DNA from: JAVBOW01 sp031550615
Lineage (GTDB): Bacteria; Bacteroidota; Bacteroidia; Bacteroidales; Rikenellaceae
Assembly (NCBI GenBank): GCA_031550615.1
Contig: JAVBOL010000005.1
Location: forward strand, 9,506 to 73,505
Direction of reading: 5' to 3'
DNA: 64,000 bases
Position numbers and translations under genes: made by a program. The notes under the pieces are model-generated. The model did no database searches and was not told the origin of the DNA. It worked only from the letters and a program-made list of their open reading frames with translations. This document shows positions 18,374-28,344 of this stretch, in pieces (position 1 is the first letter of the stretch; the number at the start of each line of letters is the position of its first letter).

Positions 18374-20938
18374 ATGGAAAGAAACGGATTAACCTCAGCC
18401 CAGGTGGCGCAAAGCCGCCAACAACATGGGCCAAACTTGCTGACCCCTCCCAAGAGGGAGTCTGTGTGGATGCTTTTCCTGGGTAAGTTCAACGACCCTA
18501 TAATCAAGGTGTTACTGGCCGCCGCGTGCCTGTCGCTGGTGGTCGCCATAATGGAGAATGACTATGCCGAGACGATAGGCATCTTCGGGGCCATATTACT
18601 CGCCACCGGGGTGGCTTTCTACTTCGAATACGACGCCAAAAGGCGTTTCGAAAAGCTAAACCAGGTCAACGACGACACGCTGGTCAAGGTGCTGCGCGAC
18701 GGGGCGGTGTGCGAAATCCCAAAGCGCGACGTGGTGGTCGGCGACGTGGTTATGCTCGACACGGGAGAGGAGATCCCCGCCGACGGCATTCTGGTCGATT
18801 CGGTGTCGATGGGAGTGAACGAATCTGCGCTTACGGGCGAATTGATGATAGGCAAGGACCACGACCCGTCGCAGAATGACGACGAGGCGACATACCCCTC
18901 TAACCGCCTCTACCGTGGCACGACGGTGGTCGAAGGGCACGGTGTGCTGGTGGTCGATGCAGTGGGCGACGCCACGGAATTCGGCAAGGTGGCCTTCCAG
19001 GCTACGACCAAGAGCGAGGAGAAAACCCCGCTCACCCTGCAACTGGAGCGCCTCTCGGGCATGATCGGACGCGTAGGGGTGGGGCTGGCCGTGGCGATAT
19101 TCGTCATACTGGCCCTCAAGGGTTATTTCTCCGGCGACCTGTCCCTCTCCAACGGGTGGTTGCCGGTGGCCGAGCACCTGCTGCACTACTTTATGGTGGC
19201 TGTGGCGGTGATCGTGATGAGCGTGCCCGAGGGGCTGCCCATGAGCATAACCCTGAGCCTGGCCCTGAATATGCGCCGAATGCTCAAGACCAATAACCTG
19301 GTGCGCAAGATGCACGCATGTGAAACGATGGGCGCCGTGACGGTGATCTGCACCGACAAGACCGGGACGCTCACCCAAAACCAGATGCGCGTTCACGAAA
19401 TGAAGCAACTCGCATGCAGTCCCGAAGAGCTACGTGAAGCCATAGCGATCAACTCGACCGCTTTCCTCGATCCGTCAGGCAAGGTTATCGGCAACCCGAC
19501 CGAGGGGGCGCTGCTGCTGTGGCTGCGCTCGGAAGGGATCGATTACCACCCCCTGCGCAGTTCGACCAGGGTGGTCGACCAACTCACATTCACCACCGAG
19601 CGCAAATATATGGCTACGCTCGTGGAATCCGCCGTGACCGGAAAGCGCACCTTATATGTAAAGGGCGCGCCGGAAGTGGTGCGCCGCATGTGCCTGGCCG
19701 GCGACGGCGAACAGCAGATCAGCGACGCGCTGGCTGGTTACCAGAACAAGGCTATGCGCACGCTGGCCTTCGCATGCCTACCCACCTCGTCAGACACATG
19801 CCTTGAGGCAGTCGAGGCATGCGGCATGGTGCTTATGGCCATCGCGGCCATATCCGACCCCGTGCGCGAGGACGTGCCGGCTGCCGTCGGAAGCTGCATG
19901 AGCGCCGGCATAGCCGTGAAGATCGTAACGGGCGACACCTCGGCCACGGCACGCGAAATAGCGCGCCAGATAGGGCTGTGGGACCCGGCGACGGACGGCG
20001 AACGCAACCACATAACGGGCGTGGATTTCGAAGCCCTGAGCGACGAACAGGCGCTCGAAATGGTGGGCGACCTGAAGGTGATGTCGCGCGCCAGGCCCCT
20101 GGATAAGCAACGTCTGGTGCGTCTGTTGCAACAGAGGGGCGAAGTGGTGGCGGTGACCGGCGACGGTACGAACGACGCCCCGGCGCTGAATGGCGCCCAG
20201 GTGGGACTCTCGATGGGGACCGGCACCTCGGTGGCCAAGGAGGCGAGTGCGATAACGCTTCTGGACGACTCATTTGCCTCGATAGCCACGGCGGTTATGT
20301 GGGGGCGCTCCTTATATAAGAATATACAGCGCTTCGTGCTGTTCCAGCTTACGATCAACGTGGCGGCGGTGCTGGTGGTTCTGGTCGGGTCGGTATTCGG
20401 CACCGAATTGCCCCTGACCGTGACGCAGATACTCTGGGTCAACCTCATAATGGATACACTGGCCGCGATGGCGCTGGCGTCGCTGCCACCCGATCCCGGT
20501 GTGATGAAGGCCAAGCCGCGCAAGAGTACCGACTTTATCATTACCCGCGACATGGCGCATGCGATACTTGGCGTGGGGGGGATTTTCGTGGCAGCGCTGC
20601 TCGGATTGCTGTTATACTGGGGCTCGGCGCCGACCATTTACCAACTCTCGATGTTCTTTACGATATTCGTGATGATGCAGTTCTGGAACCTGTTCAACGC
20701 CAAGGGCTACGGCGCGCGCGGCTCGGTATTCGCCGATATGGGACGCAGCTATATCTTTGTGCTGGTGTTGCTGGCGATACTAATCGGGCAGATCATCATA
20801 GTCAGCATAGGCGGCGAGGTGTTCCGCACGGTGCCGCTGACACTTGAGGATTGGTTGCGCATTATCGGCGCGACGTCCGTTATAATGATCGTGGGCGAGA
20901 TATGGCGCGCGGTCAGCCGGTCAATGAAAAAGTGGTGA
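18374..20938 (+). CDS. Calcium-translocating P-type ATPase (PMCA-type)
   Basis: 854 residues, inner membrane, P2 subclass cation pump. The phosphorylated residue is Asp328 in DKTGTLT, the M4 ion-site motif is VMSVPEGLPMS, and the hinge GDGTNDAPALNGAQVGLSMG and ALTGE actuator loop are present. The N-terminal cation-ATPase domain and C-terminal helices (VNLIMDTLAAMALASLPP) complete the architecture. The Ca2+ assignment rests on the PEGLP motif and the P2 layout; other divalent ions remain possible. It follows rodA by 3 bp, so it may be the last gene of the shape operon transcript. Confidence 0.88.
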   Translation: MERNGLTSAQVAQSRQQHGPNLLTPPKRESVWMLFLGKFNDPIIKVLLAAACLSLVVAIMENDYAETIGIFGAILLATGVAFYFEYDAKRRFEKLNQVNDDTLVKVLRDGAVCEIPKRDVVVGDVVMLDTGEEIPADGILVDSVSMGVNESALTGELMIGKDHDPSQNDDEATYPSNRLYRGTTVVEGHGVLVVDAVGDATEFGKVAFQATTKSEEKTPLTLQLERLSGMIGRVGVGLAVAIFVILALKGYFSGDLSLSNGWLPVAEHLLHYFMVAVAVIVMSVPEGLPMSITLSLALNMRRMLKTNNLVRKMHACETMGAVTVICTDKTGTLTQNQMRVHEMKQLACSPEELREAIAINSTAFLDPSGKVIGNPTEGALLLWLRSEGIDYHPLRSSTRVVDQLTFTTERKYMATLVESAVTGKRTLYVKGAPEVVRRMCLAGDGEQQISDALAGYQNKAMRTLAFACLPTSSDTCLEAVEACGMVLMAIAAISDPVREDVPAAVGSCMSAGIAVKIVTGDTSATAREIARQIGLWDPATDGERNHITGVDFEALSDEQALEMVGDLKVMSRARPLDKQRLVRLLQQRGEVVAVTGDGTNDAPALNGAQVGLSMGTGTSVAKEASAITLLDDSFASIATAVMWGRSLYKNIQRFVLFQLTINVAAVLVVLVGSVFGTELPLTVTQILWVNLIMDTLAAMALASLPPDPGVMKAKPRKSTDFIITRDMAHAILGVGGIFVAALLGLLLYWGSAPTIYQLSMFFTIFVMMQFWNLFNAKGYGARGSVFADMGRSYIFVLVLLAILIGQIIIVSIGGEVFRTVPLTLEDWLRIIGATSVIMIVGEIWRAVSRSMKKW

Positions 20939-20943
20939 TAATG

Positions 20944-20976
20944 AAAGAAGCCCCGCCAGACCGGCGGGGCTTCTTT
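20944..20976. terminator. Bidirectional intrinsic terminator
   Basis: 14-bp perfect stem (20944-20957 with 20963-20976) around AGACC; a GC-rich core flanked by AAAGAA/TTCTTT. It ends the Ca2+-ATPase transcript and, on the other strand, that of the phosphoglucomutase. Confidence 0.9.
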
Positions 20977-20977
20977 G

Positions 20978-22717
20978 TTATATGAGTTTCAACTCCTGTT
21001 TCATCCTCAGTATCTTGGCGTCGAGCTGTTTCTCGACCTCGGCGAATTTGTCGATCGCCGGCAGCGGTTCGCACACCCCGAAGTAGAATTTGATCTTGGG
21101 CTCGGTGCCTGACGGACGGATCGAAACTATCGTGCCGTCGGCGGTGAGGAATTGCAGTACGTCCGATTTCTCGATATCGAGGGGCGTGGATTTGCCGCTC
21201 TTTACGTCGAGCACCGTCTGGGCGAGGTAGTCGCGCACGGTCACCACAGGCGAAGCGCAGATCTGGGCGGGTGGGGTGGCACGGTAGTCGCGCATCATCT
21301 GCGTGATCTGGTCTGCGCCCTCGATGCCCTTGAGCACCACCGAAACCAGACCCTCTTTATAGAATCCGTATTCGAGGTACATCTGCTTGAGCAGCGTCCA
21401 GAGCGTCAATCCCTGCTCCTTAGCCCATGCGGCGGCTTCGGCTGCAAGCGAACAGGCGCTCACGGCGTCCTTGTCGCGCACGAAATCGCCGGCCAGGTAG
21501 CCGAAAGACTCCTCGCCGCCACCGATATATTGCTTCTTACCCTCGTTCTCACGGATTATCTGGGCGATATACTTAAAGCCCGTCAGGCAGTTATAGTGCT
21601 CGACCTTGAATGAATCGGCAACGCGCGCCATCATTTCCGAAGTCACGATAGTCTTGATTATGAATTGCTTGCCATCCAAGCGTCCCAGATCACTCCAGCG
21701 GCGCAGCAGGTAGTAGGTCAGCAGCACGCATGTCTGGTTGCCGTTGAGCAGCACATAATCGCCATTTTCGTCGGGCACGGCGATGCCGATGCGGTCGGCG
21801 TCAGGGTCGGTGGCCAGCACCAGGTCGGCCTTCAGCTTCTCTGCCTGGGAGATCGCCATGGCCATGGTGTTGCGCTCTTCGGGGTTGGGCGAGTCGACGG
21901 TGGGGAAGTTGCCGTCCACAACGGCCTGTTCCTTAACTATGTGCACGTTCTTAAAACCGTATTCGGCCAGCGAGGCGGGCACCAGGCGCACACCGCATCC
22001 GTGCAGGGGGGTGTAGACGATATTCATGTCGGAGTGCTTCTTCACCGCTTCGGGCGAAAGGCTCAGCGATAGCACTTTGGCGAGGTATATCGCGTCGAAT
22101 TTCTCATCGAGGATCGTGATGTTCTCCTTGTTGGCGCCCGAGAGTATCTGGTCGATGGATGTGATCTTCCCGACCTCGGCGATGATGTTGCCGTCGTGGG
22201 GGGCGGTCACCTGCGCGCCGTCGTCCCAGTAGGCCTTATAGCCGTTGTATTCGCGCGGATTGTGCGAGGCGGTGACCATTACGCCGCTCTGGCATCCCAA
22301 CTCGCGGATCGCAAAACTAAGCTCAGGGGTGGGGCGCAGGGCGTCGAAAAGGAACACTTTAAAACCGTTGGAGGCGAAGATGTCGGCCACGCTCTCTGCG
22401 AACAGGCGGCTGTTGTTGCGGCAGTCGTGCGAAACGGCGACTTTGATCTGCTGTCCGGCGAAATTTTTCTTCAGGTAGTTGGCCAATCCCTGGGTCGCCA
22501 TGCCGACCGTGTAAATATTCATGCGGTTGGAGCCCACGCCCATTATCCCGCGCAGTCCGCCGGTGCCGAATTCGAGGTCGCGGTAGAAACTTTCGGTAAG
22601 TTCCTTGCGGTCGTTTTCGACGAGCCACGCCACGCGCTCCTTGGTTTGGGGGTCGTAGTTGCCTTCGAGCCATTTTTGGGCTTTTTCCAATGCCGCTTTG
22701 TCAAGTTGAGTGCTCAT
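20978..22717 (-). CDS. Phosphoglucomutase/phosphomannomutase (alpha-D-phosphohexomutase)
   Basis: 579 residues, cytoplasmic; interconverts hexose 1- and 6-phosphates. The active-site phosphoserine loop is TASHNPREYNGYK, the metal loop is DPDADRIGIAVP, the sugar loop is GGEESFGYLAGDFVRDKDAV, and the phosphate-binding loop is RPSGTEPKIKFYF. The length and the long N-terminal helix resemble PGM2-like and phosphopentomutase-type enzymes, so the preferred substrate is uncertain. It is divergent from dnaA across a 227-bp AT-rich gap. Confidence 0.92.
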   Translation of the reverse strand: MSTQLDKAALEKAQKWLEGNYDPQTKERVAWLVENDRKELTESFYRDLEFGTGGLRGIMGVGSNRMNIYTVGMATQGLANYLKKNFAGQQIKVAVSHDCRNNSRLFAESVADIFASNGFKVFLFDALRPTPELSFAIRELGCQSGVMVTASHNPREYNGYKAYWDDGAQVTAPHDGNIIAEVGKITSIDQILSGANKENITILDEKFDAIYLAKVLSLSLSPEAVKKHSDMNIVYTPLHGCGVRLVPASLAEYGFKNVHIVKEQAVVDGNFPTVDSPNPEERNTMAMAISQAEKLKADLVLATDPDADRIGIAVPDENGDYVLLNGNQTCVLLTYYLLRRWSDLGRLDGKQFIIKTIVTSEMMARVADSFKVEHYNCLTGFKYIAQIIRENEGKKQYIGGGEESFGYLAGDFVRDKDAVSACSLAAEAAAWAKEQGLTLWTLLKQMYLEYGFYKEGLVSVVLKGIEGADQITQMMRDYRATPPAQICASPVVTVRDYLAQTVLDVKSGKSTPLDIEKSDVLQFLTADGTIVSIRPSGTEPKIKFYFGVCEPLPAIDKFAEVEKQLDAKILRMKQELKLI

Positions 22718-22902
22718 TTTCAGTATAAGTTTTGTTTATGATTAGAAATCACAAGTACGAAATAATTCTATATCGTTTTTGCAAAATGCCGTTTTTTGAT
22801 GCTGATTTTCAGAGTGTTGGCAGTACACATTCGAAAACGCACTAAACTCTATATAAATATAAAACAAATAAACAAGCAGCACCGCATGTTTTATTAATAA
22901 TT

Positions 22903-22911
22903 TTATCCACA
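22903..22911 (+). promoter_or_regulatory. Consensus DnaA box before dnaA
   Basis: TTATCCACA, the perfect high-affinity DnaA box, sits in the AT-rich spacer between the phosphoglucomutase gene and dnaA, about 33 bp before the chosen start. I found one box only in the 227 bp, which suits autoregulation of dnaA better than a full origin. No TAnnTTTG box is evident in this spacer. Confidence 0.6.
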
Positions 22912-22944
22912 CTTTTGTATCACGATATTCTGCAATACAAAATC

Positions 22945-24360
22945 ATGATCGTTTCAACACAGATGCACACTAACTTATGGGATGATTGCCTGTCACTGAT
23001 CCGCGAGAAAACCTCGGCGGAAGAGTTCGACAGATGGTTTGCCCCCATCGTGCCCCTGGATTTCGACGGAACGACCCTGAGGCTCAAGGTTCCCAACGAA
23101 AGTTACGTGAACCACATCGAAAAGAACTGCATTCCGTTCCTGCGCCCGATAATCCATAAGCATTTCGGACTTAAAACCCGTCTGCGCTATGCGATCCCGC
23201 GCCAGGAACAACCGGTTTCGATCACCCAGGAGGCCGACACGACCCCCATCAGTAAATTCGTGAACCAGACCGATACTGCAAATATAAAAAATCCTTTCGT
23301 AATACCGGGTATAAAAAAGATCGTAATCGATCCCCAGCTCAATCCTGCTTACACGTTCGATTCGTTCGTCGAGGGCGAATGCAACCGCCTGGCCCGCTCG
23401 GCGGGGTTCGCGGTGGCGCTAAACCCCGGCAAAACGGCTTTCAACCCCCTGTATATATATGGTAACTCGGGGCTCGGCAAAACGCACATCGCCCAGGCCA
23501 TAGGCATGGAGGCGCGCCAGCGCCACCCGGGACTGCAGGTGCTCTACGTCTCGATGAGCAAGTTCCAGGCCCAATTCCAAAAGGCCGCCGTGCAGGGTGA
23601 ATTGAATGACTTTATCCATTTCTACCAAATGGTGGACCTGCTGATAATCGACGACATACAGGAGATTTCGGGACGCACCAAGGAGAAGACGCAAAACGCG
23701 TTCTTTACGATATTCAACCACCTGCACCTCTCGGGCAAGCAGATAATCCTCACCTCGGACAAACCGCCCGTGGAGTTGAAAGACATCGAGGAAAGGCTGC
23801 TCACCCGCTTCAAATGGGGTTTGTCGGCGGAACTTCACCAGCCCGACTACGCCACCCGCGTGAAGATCATCGAGACCAAGGCCGCACGGCTGGGGATGGA
23901 TATTTCGCAGGAAGTGGTGAATTACCTGGCAGAGAACATCACTGCCAATATCCGCGAAATAGAAGGCGCGCTCTCGTCGCTGGTCGCCAACGCCACGTTC
24001 CTGGGCAAGAAGATAACGATCTCGCTGGTCAAGGAGATACTGAAGGTATACATACAGTTCCACCAGAAAGAGATCACGATAGATCACATTCAAAAAACTG
24101 TGTGCGAGAGCCTTAACATCGACGCCGAAACCTTTGCTTCACCTAAACGCACACGCGAGATCGCCCAGGCTCGCCAGATCGCGATGTACCTGAGCAAACT
24201 GCACACCAAGGCGCCGCTGACAACCATCGGAGCCGCGATAGGGGGCAAGAACCACGCGACCGTACTGCACGCATGCAAGGCGATTTCGAACCTGATCGAA
24301 ACCGACAAACACTTTAAGCACCAGATCGATGAGATCGAGAAAAAAGTACTCGGACGTTAA
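22945..24360 (+). CDS. dnaA: Chromosomal replication initiator DnaA
   Basis: 471 residues from the ATG at 22945; the frame is open from 22915, and MHTNLWDDC at 22963 is an alternative start. Domain I (about 1-75) interacts with partners and includes FDRWFAPIVPL. The AAA+ domain has Walker A GNSGLGKT (173-180) and Walker B LLIIDDIQ. The C-terminal HTH signature is PLTTIGAAIGGKNHATVLHACK. No dnaN or other origin-cluster genes adjoin it. A strong terminator follows. Confidence 0.97.
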   Translation: MIVSTQMHTNLWDDCLSLIREKTSAEEFDRWFAPIVPLDFDGTTLRLKVPNESYVNHIEKNCIPFLRPIIHKHFGLKTRLRYAIPRQEQPVSITQEADTTPISKFVNQTDTANIKNPFVIPGIKKIVIDPQLNPAYTFDSFVEGECNRLARSAGFAVALNPGKTAFNPLYIYGNSGLGKTHIAQAIGMEARQRHPGLQVLYVSMSKFQAQFQKAAVQGELNDFIHFYQMVDLLIIDDIQEISGRTKEKTQNAFFTIFNHLHLSGKQIILTSDKPPVELKDIEERLLTRFKWGLSAELHQPDYATRVKIIETKAARLGMDISQEVVNYLAENITANIREIEGALSSLVANATFLGKKITISLVKEILKVYIQFHQKEITIDHIQKTVCESLNIDAETFASPKRTREIAQARQIAMYLSKLHTKAPLTTIGAAIGGKNHATVLHACKAISNLIETDKHFKHQIDEIEKKVLGR

Positions 24361-24410
24361 TCGCGACCCCAAACTAACCTAACTATAAAACTTCGTAACG
24401 CCGTTTCACG

Positions 24411-24438
24411 AAAAACCACCCCCTGCCGGGTGGTTTTT
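24411..24438 (+). terminator. Intrinsic terminator of dnaA
   Basis: 11-bp stem AAAAACCACCC at 24411-24421 pairs with 24428-24438 (GGGTGGTTTTT) and runs into six T. It lies 50 bp after the dnaA stop. Confidence 0.88.
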
Positions 24439-24523
24439 TGCATAAATAAGCCACTTCTTTTGCCGGTGCGGATTATGAAACTACCTAAAAAAATTATATC
24501 TTTACCAGTCATTACCCGCAGAA

Positions 24524-24985
24524 ATGAAAAAACTAAACGAAGGGGATGCCGCACCCTACTTCTCGGCACTCGACCAGCAGGGCAATCAAGTGGCCCTAAG
24601 CGCACTTAAGGGAGGTAAAGTGATTCTTTACTTCTACCCGAAAGACAACACACCCGGCTGCACGGCCGAGGCCTGTTCGTTGCGCGACGGCAAAAGTGAG
24701 TTGCGCCGGATGGGGTACACCATTATCGGCGTGAGCCCCGACAGCGGTAAGTCGCACGCCGGGTTCGACGCCAAGCACCAGCTCGGTTTTACACTGATCT
24801 CCGACCCTGACCACGCCATTGCGGAGAGCTACGGCGTGTGGGGTGAAAAGAAATTCGCGGGGCGCAACTACATGGGCATCCTGCGCACCACGTTCGTTAT
24901 AGACGAGAGGGGAGTGATCGTGAAAATATTCGACAAAGTGGACACCAAACGCCACTTCGAGCAGATCGCCGACTGGGCGAGATAA
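24524..24985 (+). CDS. bcp: Thioredoxin-dependent peroxiredoxin (BCP/PrxQ)
   Basis: 153 residues, cytoplasmic thiol peroxidase. The peroxidatic Cys46 is in the TPGCTAEAC motif and the resolving Cys51 is five residues on, the PrxQ alpha-helix arrangement. YFYPKDNTPGC and the C-terminal LRTTFVIDERG are family-typical. A TATCTTTA element at 24497-24504 is a near match to the -7 consensus. It lies 34 bp before recA; co-transcription of an antioxidant with recA is possible but not shown. Confidence 0.93.
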   Translation: MKKLNEGDAAPYFSALDQQGNQVALSALKGGKVILYFYPKDNTPGCTAEACSLRDGKSELRRMGYTIIGVSPDSGKSHAGFDAKHQLGFTLISDPDHAIAESYGVWGEKKFAGRNYMGILRTTFVIDERGVIVKIFDKVDTKRHFEQIADWAR

Positions 24986-25019
24986 TCAACGATAATTAAT
25001 TTAAAATCAAATAAATATC

Positions 25020-26024
25020 ATGGCAGAAAAGAAAGACGTCAACACCGACAAACTCAAGGTGCTCAACGCCGTAATGGAAAAAATCGAAAAGGATTTCGGC
25101 AAAGGGGCGATAATGCGCATGAGCAGCGACAAACACGAAGACGTGGCTGTAATCCCCTCTGGCTCGATCAACCTCGATATGGCCCTCGGAGTGGGCGGCT
25201 ACCCCAAGGGTCGCGTGGTGGAGATCTACGGCCCCGAGTCCTCGGGTAAGACCACGCTGGCGATCCACGCGATAGCCGAGGCGCAGAAGGCCGGCGGAAT
25301 CGCCGCATTCATCGACGCCGAGCACGCTTTCGACAGCTATTACGCACAAAAACTGGGAGTTGACGTCGACAACCTGCTCATTTCGCAGCCCGACGACGGC
25401 GAACAGGCCCTCGAAATCGCCGACCACCTGATCCGTTCGAGCGCCATCGACATCGTGGTGATCGACTCTGTGGCCGCGCTCACGCCCCGCGCTGAGATCG
25501 AGGGCGAGATGGGCGAAGCCAAAGTGGGTCTGCAGGCCCGCCTGATGTCACAGGCGCTGCGCAAACTGACCGGCAGCATCAGCAAAACCAAAACCGTCTG
25601 CATATTCATCAACCAGCTGCGCGAAAAGATCGGCGTGTCATACGGCAATCCCGAAACTACAACCGGCGGAAACGCATTGAAATTCTACGCTTCGGTGCGC
25701 ATCGACATCCGGAAAATGTCGTCGATAAAAGACGGCGAAGAGCAACTCGGCGTGCGCGCCAAAGCCAAGGTCGTTAAAAACAAGGTGGCGCCCCCGTTCC
25801 GCCGCGCCGAATTCGACATCATCTACGGCGAGGGCATCTCCCGCATCGGCGAGATCATCGACTTAGGGGTGGACAACGGCATAATCAAGAAAAGCGGATC
25901 GTGGTTCTCGTATGGCGAACGCAAGCTCGGCCAGGGACGCGAGGCAGTTAAGGAACTGCTCACCACCGATACCGCGCTGGCTGCCGAGATCGAGGCTAAA
26001 GTACGCGAAACTATCAAAAAATAA
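25020..26024 (+). CDS. recA: Recombinase RecA
   Basis: 334 residues. Forms filaments on ssDNA, drives homologous recombination and activates SOS cleavage. Walker A is GPESSGKTT at 71-79; the conserved NQLREKIGVSYGNPETTTGGNALKFYASVR contains loop L2. The C-terminal tail is short. No LexA-like operator is recognisable in the 34-bp spacer. The next gene (rel) begins 39 bp later. Confidence 0.97.
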   Translation: MAEKKDVNTDKLKVLNAVMEKIEKDFGKGAIMRMSSDKHEDVAVIPSGSINLDMALGVGGYPKGRVVEIYGPESSGKTTLAIHAIAEAQKAGGIAAFIDAEHAFDSYYAQKLGVDVDNLLISQPDDGEQALEIADHLIRSSAIDIVVIDSVAALTPRAEIEGEMGEAKVGLQARLMSQALRKLTGSISKTKTVCIFINQLREKIGVSYGNPETTTGGNALKFYASVRIDIRKMSSIKDGEEQLGVRAKAKVVKNKVAPPFRRAEFDIIYGEGISRIGEIIDLGVDNGIIKKSGSWFSYGERKLGQGREAVKELLTTDTALAAEIEAKVRETIKK

Positions 26025-26063
26025 ACAACTTAAAACATCCACCTCGTCAATCAGTTTATGTAG

Positions 26064-28277
26064 ATGATTGGATACGACGCATCCGACGAACTTCTCATCG
26101 AGGAGAAGTACAATGACCTGCTTTTAAGCTGTAACAAGATATGCCACAGCGATGAAGACTGGAATTTGATCAAGAAGGCTTTCTTCCTTGCGAAGGAGGC
26201 CCATAAAGGTGTGCGCCGTAAATCGGGTGAGCCATATATAATCCACCCGATCGCCGTGGCCAAGATCGTGATCGACGAAATAGGCCTCGGGGTTAAATCC
26301 GTCGTCGCGGCGCTGCTGCACGACGTGGTGGAAGACACCGCCTACACGGTCGAGGAGATCGAGGAGATGTTCGGCCACAAGATCGCCGTGATGGTGGACG
26401 GACTGACAAAAATGGCCGGCGTGTTCAACGCCGACACCTCGGAGCAAGCCGAATATTTCCGCAAGGTGCTGCTGACGCTCTCCGACGACGTGCGCGTGAT
26501 ACTTATCAAGATCGCCGACCGGCTGCACAACATGCGCACGTTGGGCTCGATGCCCCCGGCAAAGCAGATCAAGATCACCGGCGAGACGATCTACCTGTTC
26601 GCTCCGCTGGCGCTGCGCCTGGGGCTGTTCTCGATAAAATCGGAGCTGGAGGACCTGAGCCTGAAGTACCGTTTTCCCGACCAATACGCCGAGATCGAGC
26701 AGAAATTAGGCGAAACAGAGGCCGGGCGGGCGCAATTTATCGAGAAGTTCAATGCTCCGATAATCAAACGTTTAAAGGATGACGGCATCGACTTCACCAT
26801 ATCGAGTCGCGTGAAGAGCATCTATTCGATATGGTCTAAGATGCAGCGCAAGCAGATTCCTTTCGAGGAGATATACGACCTCTTTGCCATCCGCATCGTC
26901 TTCGAGCCGTCGCCTCTGGTGCCTGAAAAATCGCAGTGCTGGCACGTATACTCCTTGATAACAGACGAATACAAGCCAAAGCCCGACCGTATACGCGACT
27001 GGATCAACATACCGAAAGCCAATGGCTACGAGGCGTTGCACGCCACTGTGATGGGGCCTGGAGGGCTGTGGGTCGAGGTGCAGATACGCACCCAACGCAT
27101 GGAGGAGATCGCCGAGCGCGGTTTCGCCGCACACTGGAAATATAAACACGCAGAAATCTCGGGCGACGAAGACGAGTTCGACAAGTGGCTCAAGAAGATA
27201 CGCGAGGCGCTGAACAGTCCGACAGAGAATGCCGTCGACTTCCTCGATAACTTTAAGATGTCACTGTATACATCTGAAATAGTTGTGTTTACACCGAAAG
27301 GGGAGTCGCGCAAACTTCCGCAGGGGGCGACCGCACTCGACTTCGCGTACGACATTCACTCAAAGGTGGGGCACAAGGCTATCGGCGCGAAAGTCAACCA
27401 CAAGATCGAGTCTATCTTCACGCCGATCTCAAGCGGCGACCAGATAGAGATCATAACATCAGAGAGTTCGCACCCGAAAACAGAGTGGCTCGAGCACGTT
27501 TCGACGACCAAAGCGCGACAGGCTATCACCACCTACCTCAAAAAAGATAAGCAGAACAACATCGAGCGAGGCATTGGCATCTTTGAGAAAAAGATGCGCG
27601 AATTCGGCATCCAACCCAGCGCGAGGGTATTCCGCAAGCTGCTGCCGGCGTATGAATGCACCACGAAAGACGAGTTTTACAGCAAACTCGGCGCCGAGAT
27701 AATAACTCTGGACGGAGTAGAGAAAGTATTGCGTGAGAATGCAGCCAATAAAGTGCTTAAATTCTGGACTTTACAGCTTGCGAACCCACTTAAGATCTTC
27801 GGCGGCAACGATAAACGTAAGCACCAATACATGGTGCGCGAAGAGGCTACACAGGGCGGCATGGCATTCGAAGTGGCCGAGTGCTGTAACCCCATTCCCG
27901 GCGATGCGGTAATGGGTTACCGCATACCCGAAACGAACCGGGTCATGGTGCATAAAACCACCTGCCCCGAGTTGACCAGGCTCTCCGCGCAGCACGGCAA
28001 CAATCTGACTTCTGTGAAATGGTCGAGCCATAAGGTGAAATCATTCCTGGCGATCATCGAGATGCGCGGCATCGACCGGATGGGCATGTTGTTGGATATA
28101 TCGGAGGTCATCGCCGGTCAGTTGCACATCAATATACGCGAGTTGCACATCCAGAGCCATGACGGTATTTTCGAAGGTACGATAAGCCTTTATGTGCATA
28201 GCACAGAGGACCTTAACACGATAATCAACAAAGTTGGCGCTATAAAGGGCGTCGACCATATCCGGCGGAAGATGTAG
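26064..28277 (+). CDS. Bifunctional (p)ppGpp synthetase/hydrolase (RelA/SpoT family)
   Basis: 737 residues controlling the stringent response. The N-terminal HD hydrolase (HPIAVAKIV, LLHDVVEDT) has the His-Asp pair, so hydrolysis should be active. The synthetase domain has RVKSIYSIWSKM and the catalytic ATVMGPGGLWVEVQIRT region. TGS (VVFTPKGESRKLPQGATALDFAY) and a C-terminal ACT domain (FLAIIEMRGIDRMGMLLDISE) follow. This is a Rel-type, dual-function enzyme. Its last codons form the left arm of a terminator. Confidence 0.95.
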   Translation: MIGYDASDELLIEEKYNDLLLSCNKICHSDEDWNLIKKAFFLAKEAHKGVRRKSGEPYIIHPIAVAKIVIDEIGLGVKSVVAALLHDVVEDTAYTVEEIEEMFGHKIAVMVDGLTKMAGVFNADTSEQAEYFRKVLLTLSDDVRVILIKIADRLHNMRTLGSMPPAKQIKITGETIYLFAPLALRLGLFSIKSELEDLSLKYRFPDQYAEIEQKLGETEAGRAQFIEKFNAPIIKRLKDDGIDFTISSRVKSIYSIWSKMQRKQIPFEEIYDLFAIRIVFEPSPLVPEKSQCWHVYSLITDEYKPKPDRIRDWINIPKANGYEALHATVMGPGGLWVEVQIRTQRMEEIAERGFAAHWKYKHAEISGDEDEFDKWLKKIREALNSPTENAVDFLDNFKMSLYTSEIVVFTPKGESRKLPQGATALDFAYDIHSKVGHKAIGAKVNHKIESIFTPISSGDQIEIITSESSHPKTEWLEHVSTTKARQAITTYLKKDKQNNIERGIGIFEKKMREFGIQPSARVFRKLLPAYECTTKDEFYSKLGAEIITLDGVEKVLRENAANKVLKFWTLQLANPLKIFGGNDKRKHQYMVREEATQGGMAFEVAECCNPIPGDAVMGYRIPETNRVMVHKTTCPELTRLSAQHGNNLTSVKWSSHKVKSFLAIIEMRGIDRMGMLLDISEVIAGQLHINIRELHIQSHDGIFEGTISLYVHSTEDLNTIINKVGAIKGVDHIRRKM

Positions 28278-28300
28278 CGCGATGCCGGATATTTTTTTTT
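28258..28300 (+). terminator. Terminator overlapping the end of the rel gene
   Basis: ATATCCGGC (28258-28266, inside the final codons) pairs with GCCGGATAT (28284-28292), followed by a run of T to 28300. Confidence 0.75.
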
Positions 28301-28344
28301 GCGCCGGCTCACTACCAATGGAGGAATTTTAATAAGTTAAAACC

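Noticed and set aside
22718..22944. AT-rich spacer before dnaA as a replication origin
   Set aside because: Only one DnaA box was found, no typical origin gene cluster adjoins, and the nearby dif-like site argues for a terminus region.
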